NCBI GenBank assembly: GCA_037893225.1
Contig: JAZGUH010000332.1
Span: 372,001-436,000, forward strand
Origin: Hippasteria phrygiana
Lineage: Eukaryota; Echinodermata; Asteroidea; Valvatida; Goniasteridae
Direction of reading: 5' to 3'
Length of the DNA: 64,000 nucleotides
Shown here: piece after piece, positions 56,513 through 64,000 of the stretch
Position numbering within the stretch: position 1 is the stretch's first letter
Layout of the letters: every line of letters begins with the position of its first letter
Notes under the pieces: generated by a model
Databases searched by the model: none
What the model saw: only the letters and a program-made list of their open reading frames with translations
Told to the model about the DNA's origin: nothing
Translations under genes and position numbers: made by a program

Positions 56513-57662
56513 CCCCCACCCCAGGGGCACCATTCTCCAGTACAAAAGTATAGGGCCGATTTTTATTTCTACTCAAATAAGGATCATAGTCTGCACCATT
56601 AGGCACAACAAAAAGTTACAAATTCTGATGTCAGGGAGGCAGTGCAAGGGAGTTGGGGTGAGGAAAACAATTATTGACGTGTATAACTAAATGAGAGAAA
56701 CCAACGGTTTCAACAATTTAATTGAGAATTTTTGAGAAGAGTAACAATGATGGAGTAGAAATCAATTTGTCCTGCAATAGAGAGAGACAGGTTTTCAAGG
56801 AAGGGCAGTTTCAGATTTCTAGACTGTGGGGTACAGTCTCGATTCTCGTCCAGGTGCATTGTGGGTTTTTTTTTTTTCTTTCAAGTGCAACCTGATTTAC
56901 AATTAACATGTGAACCAAATGTTCATACTTTTTTGAATTTTTAGAAATGTTGTTTTAAGTCTTGACAAATGTTTGACAAATCTCACACATCTTAGGTAAA
57001 AAATATTTACTATTTTTTAAAGGGGTTGCGGTAATAGATTGTCATCATAATTAGTTTCTTAAACTGCAGGGCCCTAACCTTTGAAGAATGTCACTGCACT
57101 TGGTGCATCACTTTCTTTGAAAGTTTGAAATTATTTGTTTGTTAGTTTTATCTTGGTTTCAAGTCAGAAAGTAAAAAAAAAAAAAAAAAATGCATGATGA
57201 TGTTAATGTACTTATAATATATTTCATTGTACTCGATTCTTATATGGAGATGACATGTAAATATGCCGTATGCTGCTGTGATTTTTTGGCTGCCGTGTCC
57301 ATTCTTATTTGGTGTATCACTCTAAAAAATAAATGTTCAAATTAAATTCCTAATTTGTTAGCACCAGATCAGCTATGAGCTTTCCAATGAGACATTCTAA
57401 GCAGTAACACATTTACCAAGTGTCAAATTGAGCAAGACGTTTCTAATTCCTATATCAATCTTCTGCATAGCGTGTAGTATATTTTAAGAAGACCAAATGG
57501 AATGTACAATGTAGTTAGTGTTTTTGTGCATTGTATTACTACTGAGGACACAATAAATCATTGTTGCCCTCTGAGAGGTCTTTTGTTGAACACGGTCCTC
57601 ACAGGTACAAATGTGTACTTAGGGACAATAGAGAAGACAAAGCCTTGTCCTTAGTAGTCCAG

Positions 57663-58046
57663 TAAAAAATTACTGTGTGTGTGTATGTATATACCAGCAA
57701 TCGTGGACCTAGGACAAAAGAATTTGGGCGCAGACAAAGGGTCCACGATTGAAAACCAATGGGAGGTCTTCCGAAAAAGTTGAGTATAAACAAAAGAGGA
57801 ACAATGGGACGTCCACCCAGTCGTACTTCCCTAATACGTCCGAGGACAAAGCTTTGTGTTTCCTTTTGTTCCCTTGATATAACCAAACCCCATAGACTAA
57901 GCACGTATCCTTACGTTCGAGGACCGATTTCAACAAAAGACTCTACGTTCGAGGACTGAAAGGTTTCTTTGTGTTTCCTTTCTTCTCTTGTCCTCAGAGA
58001 TATATACAGTGCACGTACATGATTGCAGGTATTTACACACTTGGGT
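57663..58046 (+). mobile_element. CAATCG-family element with nested CGTTCGAGGAC copy D
   Basis: Outer inverted ends GTATATACCAGCAATCGTGG / CATGATTGCAGGTATTTAC. Inside at 57818-58015 is a CGTTCGAGGAC-family copy almost the same as 290-498. The composite lies in the region between the two genes. Confidence 0.7.
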
Positions 58047-59867
58047 GTGTGTGTACGTACATAGGGGTAGATATGGGGTAGGTATAAGAAAGGGTAACAA
58101 TGGGGACAATTCTACCCCACAGGCTCGTCTTTAGAAATCGACCTACCCCACAGAGTTAACACTATGGGTTTTGAGATTTCAATGGGGACAAAGGAGAACA
58201 AAGGAAGGACAGCAATGTCTACAATGGATGTTCCCCTATATCTACCCGTGTGTGCAGATAAGTGTTTTTTCCTTTCAAAAATAGTTTTTTTCTGTAATCT
58301 GTTAGTGGAGGAAATCCATGAAGTTGGAATCTTCAGGCGGAGTACGTACTCGGCAAGTTTCAGTACTCCAAAGTACATTAATGTAAAAATTGTGGAAACA
58401 ATACATGTATGACAAAGACTAATAATTTTCTGGTATTTCTGGTAATGAAACCAAGGATTTCTTGGACGTTTATGGTACCGTAGTTCAAAAGCATGAAGAA
58501 ATGTTTTTTAATGCTCAGTCTGTTGTATACAAGTGTCTCAAAATGCAAAATGAATCATTAAAAACCTCCAAAATATTGTTTGCGGTGTGTAAGAAATATA
58601 AGCCAACTTTGAGTGTTATAAGCTTGTCATAACCTTTAATCTAAATGTCATGTTACGTGTCGTGCTATTTTTCTCAATTTTGACCCAAGAATGACATTTT
58701 AAAACTCGAGTGAGATTGATTTCTGAAGACATTTAGGAATGCCAGAATCCCATTTGGAGTGTCAACAAAGCATTCTGATGAAAATATTTCAATATTTCTA
58801 TAATTTGAAATATCAAAAATCATTAAACCAAAATTGATTCTAGACATGTGAAATTACAAGGTTCAAGTGTTTAGGCCATGTTGTATCTTTCCTGAAATTT
58901 TGAAGGCAATTTTTTTTTTTTTTACAATTTTGTAGTTGTGTTTAACTACCAGATGTTGTTACTTTTATGTCAAATGCTTATTTGTTTGACATATTCTCTT
59001 CTTAAAGATGTTAAAAAATATGAGCAATCATCAATCACAGACGCATACAAGAGGAATGCATTATAGATTTTTTTTTATTTTCAATTTTGTTCCGTTTACA
59101 CTTAAGCATTTTAAATTGTTGTATTCAGCACATTTCATTATTAAATGTGAACCAAGGCTGTTCTTTGTGAAGCGGGCGAAAAAAAATCTTCACAACAGCA
59201 ATTTTTTTTTTTTTGGGCTTTCATTATATCTATATTTTCATATTTTTTTCCAGAAATATTAACACTAATGAATAAAGATGAAAAAATAAATGTTGATAGA
59301 ACTAACTTCTATTTCATTCTTTGCCCTTTTTGTGGGCTATATCTCTAAACACAATTCCCATTAAATTGTAAAATACGAGTATACAAATGTCAAACATGCG
59401 TCAAACATGTGACAAATTCAACTATGTATATAAACAGATTTTTCAAATTTTGCGTCATAATACCCATTTTTGTAGAGCCGGTCACAAATACACAGAACAA
59501 ACTACTTTTTTTTAATGAATCTGATGTTCATTGGTGTTCTTTAATAAATAACTAATTTACCCAATGCAATAAACCAATGCATTCAACTAAAATTGGACGA
59601 AAAGGCTATTCTGCAGAGCCAAACAAATACATTCCTGTATAATAAAGGTATTGATGTGTGCTTAAATGACGTTTTCACAAGAGATTTGTTGAAATGATTA
59701 CATGTATCTCACAGCGACAGCTGTCCAGTTGTTGAAACCGAATAGCCTTACACTCTTCGGCAACGAGTGAATTCAGGCAAAAACCATTCTATGGGTTGGT
59801 AGCTGTCAAACCACACAACTCTAGTCGAGCTAATCTAATCTTCATGAAAATATTTTGCAGTGTCATG

Positions 59868-60255
59868 TTCAGTGGTTCTGCACCAGGGACTATTGTGTAG
59901 CGCCCTCAACTGGCTATGCACAGAGGATATAACTGTACGCAGGCTTCTACTTATACACTTGTAGCTGATCTTTAGTGCGTTCGATTACCTTCCCCGAGAT
60001 TACTCGCGCTTGCCCTGCGTGCGATGTCAGACATGCGCAGTGGAGCAGAATAAACAAACGGTTTCGCGCAAACTCTGGGAAAGTTATGTGAACTTTGACA
60101 CATTCCGACGTACACAAATTTAACGCGCTACTTATGAGTTTTTGCGGTGTTCAGTACACAGTGGTTTTGCATCAGACCATGTATAGCGCCCTCAACTGGT
60201 TGTGCACAGAGGATATAACAGGTGTCTGCACAACACTTGCAGCTGTTCTGATGAG
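59868..60255. repeat. Diverged direct duplication beside the NELF-A stop
   Basis: GTAGCGCCCTCAACTGGCTA with TGCACAGAGGATATAACTG at about 59898-59935 recurs as TATAGCGCCCTCAACTGGTT with TGCACAGAGGATATAACAG at about 60182-60221, with similar flanks (GGTTCTGCACCAG / GGTTTTGCATCAG). The unit is about 100 bases. Confidence 0.75.
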
Positions 60256-60273
60256 ATATTTGTGGTGTCCTCT

Positions 60274-60446
60274 TCACATCGGTTTGTACTTCTTGTACCG
60301 TTTCCATTTACCCGTGGAGTAGTTCATCTCGAAGTACGTGTCTACCAACATCTCCTCCGCCCCTATGTCCTCTTTGTGCGGCACCATCTCCCTGTTCTCA
60401 CTTAGACGGATCGTGACGATGTCACCCTGCTGGGGGCAAGGGTTTT
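60274..60446 (-). CDS. NELFA: NELF-A last exon
   Basis: Reads (E)NPCPQQGDIVTIRLSENREM, then a variable segment and MLVDTYFEMNYSTGKWKRYK with KYKPM and TGA at 60276-60274. The start is set by the tag acceptor and a split Glu with the previous exon. This is the conserved C-terminal block of NELF-A; the human protein extends a few residues further. Confidence 0.95.
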
Positions 60447-63400
60447 CTAGCAACGCAAGAAGGAGAATGCAAATCATGAACATTTTTAACTCTACGCATG
60501 AGAATGTGCACACCTATGCACAAACTGTCGGCAAACCTAACCCTTCCTTGTTCTGTATGTAACAAGTCAATAGGACCCAAATGGAAATATGCCTCAATTG
60601 TGATGTGTGGAACCCGACCCGAGGTGATATACGCATTTTGAGTGGACGAGCCTTCACCAGGCTAGAAAATAGGAAGGCATACCTGTAATGCATGGATTAA
60701 ACAGCCAATAGTTTGGTTCCCTATATCCACTTGATGGAAACACACTATCTTACAGTACCAGACTATACAACACAGAACACATCAACTGCAATGCGGCTAA
60801 TTAAACATCCAAGATGTTTGGATATGCTAATAATCCAGTACCAGATTTAGATCGACAGCAGCGAGTGGTTGAGTACGACTCTATCACCGTGGAATCAGAG
60901 TTACATTAAATAGTAACAGGTCAAGGATCGAGCAAAATCAGACAACTTACCTCTCGCCCCGGCCATAAAACCAAGAATGAGTGCCTTCTCGGGCCGGGTC
61001 ACCTTGTTGGACTGACGGAACATTTCCTGTGCAGCCACCATTTGATCTCTCTGAAAGGAAAAACAAGCAAAGGAATTCAACTCGTGACCAACAGCTCAAT
61101 GATTATGGTCTTCCAAAGGCTGCTGAACCGTACAAACTCAGAAAAAGAATTGATGTGATTTGCGACTTTGCACAGCGGAGAGTACTAGAGAGAAACTGTT
61201 GTGGATACACCACATCAAGTTCCCAACTGAAAAAAAAAGAGAAGTGTGTTTCTTAAGAGGGGTGTGGAACCTCTGGTTTTTCTAAGAGCCACTCTTCTCT
61301 TTTTGAGTTAGTTACTCGACAGGGTGTATCTGCAAAAATTGCTCTCTTAAAAGTATACATGTATTTGCAGAAACAAATTCTCTCTACTTAAACCAAGGAA
61401 CGAATGCTGTGTGGGCTGCATTTCACCAGTTCATGTAACAAAACAAAACAAAATGAAAGCTGCCAGAATACTTTTCAGTTGCAGGCCTTTAAGAAAAAAT
61501 CTTACACAGTGAAAGTATAAAGGGCGGTCAAATTTTTTTTATCCACATAATGTTCATGTTTATCAGGATGTCAAACTGAGAGATATATCACAATGAAGAG
61601 TTAAGAATGCTCCCTCTATCTCATGTGAAAGACGAATACCTAACAAGTCTGCCTTGTCCCAACTCACCGTTAGAGATAAATTCCTCTTCTGAGCTCCGCT
61701 CGTGCTGGCCATCACTGCCGCCGGCGGGACTTGGGCCAGAGACGTCGACTCGATGGGTGCGGCAACCACGGGTACCCCAGGCGGTAACCCCACTGACGTC
61801 CCTGGCTGGGGGTAGGTGGGTGTGACCGGGGCAGGCTTGGGTGTGGGTTTGGGTTGCGGGGGAGTAGGGGTGACCGGGGTCGGAGTAGTTGGATTGGGGT
61901 TTTGGAGGTTGAAGCCTGACTGTTCCAGGGATTGTTGAAGCTGGTGTTGAAGGTTGTCCCGTGCTGTCTTGGTAGTAAGTGGCTGATCTGTATAATAAAT
62001 TGGAAAAATACAATAAACTGAAATCTTATAAAAGTTTTGGCTGCTTATGGCGCACACTGGCAATGCAACTTAATGGTATGGTAGCTAGCTAAGTATATAT
62101 CAAAATCCCATTATACTGAGCGAGAATACAATATGTCTGAGCACACTGTACAGGATGTACAGCATGTGTAGTGTTCTATTTTGTAAAATTGTCTTGTTTT
62201 CTGACTGGGCCGAGCTAGGAAACTAGTGTGGTCTTGTGAAGGGAAAAAAAAAAGCATTTGAATTTACAATAATTTGTTACTATTGCTAAAATGAAAAATT
62301 GGACCAACTTCCAATCAACTGTCATTCGTATTGCAAATATTTACCAAAGTTCTTAAGAAGCGACGATGGGGGCTTGCTAGGTTTGTTCTGGCTAGCCGCT
62401 GGGGCATAGGAGGGAGCGAGCGGCTCTTCTAGCTTGTCCAGGGGGTTGGTCGTCGTGGCCGGTTTGACCGATGCAGGGGACATGAATGCGGCAGCGTAGT
62501 CGGGCGTGGCTGCTTGGGCTGCCTCCTTGTCTTTCTTAGCTTGCTCCTGGGCCTCCAGTTCTGATAAAAAAAAAATGAAATCTGTTCATTGGAACACACT
62601 CTTTAAAGTAGGATGCTAAAACTGTTGTGCTATCTTTAGGTCGAGAAAAGGATATTTAAAGGTTAATCATAATGTTTAGTTTATAAAGCACACATATCCA
62701 CAGTGATTAGGGCACTCAAGGCGCTACATTATTACCCCTGCTCATCAGGCCCATTAATCATTCCTGAAACCTTCTCAGCTCCCTAGGGAGTATACAGCCC
62801 TGGCTGCAATTTAAATGGTACCTATTTACTCCTGGGTGGAGAGAAGCAACTTATGACAAAGTGCCTTGCTCAAGGACACAAGCACGATAGACCCCGCTGA
62901 ACTGGAACCTACAATCTGTAGCATCACCAAAGATCTTGAGTCCTAGTTGACGCTACCCGAGCCGTACTCGACTTGAAACGTTGTGACCAATGGTTTCTAA
63001 ATGCTTGAAATTTGTCTCTGCCTTCTTGAGTCCGGTGCACTAGACTACGAGACCGCAGCGCTCCACAGGTTCAAAGAAATGTATCGGAAATAAATTGGTG
63101 TATTTGTTGTGTCTTAGTAATTTGTTGAGACTTCGGTCTTTGGGAAAAATGAGGCGTGCGCCGACCCACAGCGCACTTATCGTACCTGCTTGCTTCTTGC
63201 GCTTCTTAGCTTCTTTGTTAGCTCCTCCAATCGGCTGCTCCGTTATATCCAGCAACTAGAAAGGAAATATTAACATTTGAAGAAAAAAACCCTGTTAATA
63301 CGCTTACATTAACCCTCCCTCTCCAGGTGCCAAATTGGAGCCAACTACCCTATCTATCAAAATCTATCGAGTGACAGGTTGAGACACACAAGCTGTGGGA

Positions 63401-64000
63401 GAAGAGAGGATTTGGTTTTTTGATAGGTTGTGATGGTTATTAATAGTAGGAGGGTTAATGAAGCTTGTGACCTTAACCTGTTCAGTACACAGCTGACCTC
63501 CAAATAAATATTTGAAGTACACATCCTCATGGCCCAGGATACCCAAAGAATAGGAACTGTAGGTTTTAGGCATAACCCTGATTATCCCATGTTCATTTTT
63601 TTCCCACACATCTCAATGAGACTGGGATATAATAGTACACACATGAAATGTTACCAAAAATTGATATTCAAATTAATATAAATTATAATTGTCTATAAGA
63701 TGGGAAATAAATGTGGTGCTAGGAAAAAGCCAAAGCTCAAACACCACGTGCAAATATGATACTCAATATAGCAGAAATACACACATTTATATGGATAATG
63801 AGAATAATATACAATACAGTTGAGTAAAACAAATTTGAAAGATAAAGGATTGAAAAAGTTAATACACTATCTCGTACCTTTGTGCCCCCTTCCCTGTTGA
63901 AAGCCATCCTTCTGTTGAGAGGGATGGTACGGGGAAGGGACGGAGCCGCTCGGAACCCTGTTGTTGATTTCGGAATCCCCTTTAAAGGTGCAGCTTCACA
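60274..64000 (-). CDS. NELFA: NELF-A, negative elongation factor subunit A, C-terminal part (5'-partial)
   Basis: Six minus-strand exons join in phase: 64000-63878, 63255-63186, 62560-62345, 61987-61668, 61050-60951 and 60446-60274. They give 333 residues plus stop; human NELF-A has 528. Diagnostic stretches are AFNREGGTKLLDITE, ATPDYAA, QKRNLSLTRDQMVAAQEMF, NKVTRPEKALILGFMAGARE and DTYFEMNYSTGKWKRYKKYK, all close to human NELF-A. NELF-A joins NELF-B, NELF-C/D and NELF-E and with DSIF stalls RNA polymerase II near promoters; the C-terminal part seen here includes the flexible region reported to contact the polymerase (family knowledge). The N-terminal NELF-C-binding domain lies beyond the right edge. 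Confidence 0.95.
60447..60950 (-). other. NELF-A intron
   Basis: No repeat or coding feature was recognised. The donor on the minus strand is gtaagt. Confidence 0.6.
60951..61050 (-). CDS. NELFA: NELF-A exon with TRPEKALILGFMAG motif
   Basis: Phase 0 in, phase 1 out. RDQMVAAQEMFRQSNKVTRP then EKALILGFMAGAR is nearly the same as human NELF-A. It is the most conserved stretch in the window's part of the protein. Confidence 0.97.
61051..61667 (-). other. NELF-A intron
   Basis: No feature beyond A-rich runs. Short repeats of AAACAAAAC occur near 61436-61455. Confidence 0.55.
61668..61987 (-). CDS. NELFA: NELF-A exon encoding Pro/Thr-rich linker
   Basis: Phase 1 in (split Asp), phase 0 out at gtgagt. 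It starts QPLTTKTARDNLQHQLQQSL, runs through a Pro/Thr-rich low-complexity linker (PTPTPVTPTPPQPKPTP) and ends QKRNLSLT, which joins RDQM of the next exon as in human (KKNLSLTREQM). The Gln-rich helix at the start is a likely coiled segment. A second open frame over the same bases is a shadow. Confidence 0.94.
61988..62344 (-). other. NELF-A intron
   Basis: Nothing recognised except an A-run near 62245. Confidence 0.55.
62345..62560 (-). CDS. NELFA: NELF-A exon with ATPDYAA motif
   Basis: Phase 1 in and out. Reads (E)LEAQEQAKKDKEAAQAATPD then YAAAFMSPASVKP and ends KPPSSLLKNF. The ATPDYAA motif matches ATPDYAAG of human NELF-A. It begins charged and helical and becomes Ser/Pro-rich. Confidence 0.93.
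62561..63185 (-). other. NELF-A intron containing a SINE-like repeat
   Basis: A minus-strand interspersed repeat fills about 62680-62985 (see its own entry), with related tRNA-like words around 63020-63070. The remainder is unassigned. Confidence 0.65.
62680..62985 (-). mobile_element. SINE-like interspersed repeat
   Basis: On the minus strand it has GTGTCCTTGAGCAAGGCACT, then GTAGCGCCTTGAGTGCCC and TATGTGTGCTTTATAAAC. These resemble cores and 3' ends of widespread animal SINEs; a shorter related core is at 23460-23600. Family name not assigned. Confidence 0.55.
63186..63255 (-). CDS. NELFA: NELF-A exon LLDITEQPIGG
   Basis: Phase 0 in, phase 1 out. LLDITEQPIGGANKEAKKRK then KQA matches LLDISELDMVGAGREAKRRRK of human NELF-A. 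The basic end resembles a nuclear localisation signal. Confidence 0.95.
63256..63877 (-). other. NELF-A intron
   Basis: AT-rich, with a GTTATTAATAGTAGGAGGGTTAAT-type sequence near 63435-63460 and no recognised feature. Confidence 0.55.
63878..64000 (-). CDS. NELFA: NELF-A exon cut by the window edge
   Basis: The frame is open to the edge: APLKGIPKSTTGFRAAPSLP then RTIPLNRRMAFNREGGTK. FNREGGTK + LLDI matches FNREGPAK + LLDI in human. Phase 0 out at gtacga. The acceptor lies beyond position 64000 or was not identified. Confidence 0.92.

Larger units (their letters stand above)
56404..60273. other. Convergent 3' region between prominin and NELF-A stop codons
   Basis: It contains the 3' UTRs of both genes. 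Plus-strand AATAAA signals occur at 56507-56512, 57328-57333 and 59271-59276; which one ends the prominin mRNA cannot be decided. A nested repeat block lies at 57590-58046, and a diverged direct duplication at about 59868-60255. The rest is AT-rich. Confidence 0.6.

Overview
The window is from an intron-rich animal genome. Two conserved protein-coding genes can be read with GT-AG introns and matching splice phases; everything else is intron, UTR and dense interspersed repeats. The protein similarities, the many tRNA-derived SINEs and short inverted-repeat (MITE-like) elements, and long introns in a gene that stays conserved with vertebrates suggest a marine deuterostome invertebrate, most likely an echinoderm. 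The species assignment is inference only.

Gene 1 (+ strand, 2228-56403) is a prominin (CD133 family) pentaspan membrane glycoprotein. Twenty-one coding exons join in phase into about 890 residues, starting just before TM1 and ending at a stop codon. The order is TM1, Cys-rich cytoplasmic CCRCCNNCGG segment, TM2, first large extracellular loop, TM3, short cytoplasmic loop, TM4, second large extracellular loop, TM5, then a long Tyr/Gln/Gly/Pro-rich cytoplasmic tail. The signal-peptide exon(s) were not found; they lie left of the window or were not recognised. The second intron is about 19.5 kb. The tail is split over small exons bounded only by phase-1 introns, with a candidate 12-nt microexon between them, so in-frame alternative tails are possible. 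The tail carries YNNL and PPxY-type short motifs.

Gene 2 (- strand, 64000 down to 60274) is the C-terminal part, 333 codons plus stop, of NELF-A, a subunit of the negative elongation factor that holds RNA polymerase II at promoter-proximal pause sites. Six exons are visible and the gene continues past the right edge. The two genes converge tail to tail, with about 3.9 kb between their stop codons.

The non-coding sequence is full of elements whose ends can be seen: hAT-like MITEs with 8-bp target duplications, TTAA-flanked elements with telomere-like CCCTAACCCT ends, a CGTTCGAGGAC inverted-repeat family, a CAATCG/GATTGCCGG inverted-repeat family, an ATAAGCC element, at least three tRNA-derived SINE families, long hairpins, and 12-, 16-, 21- and 54-bp minisatellites. 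A decayed THAP zinc-finger fragment lies in the large intron. Several elements sit within about 60 bp of prominin 5' splice sites. I see no CRISPR array, operon, rRNA or intact tRNA gene, and no autonomous transposase.
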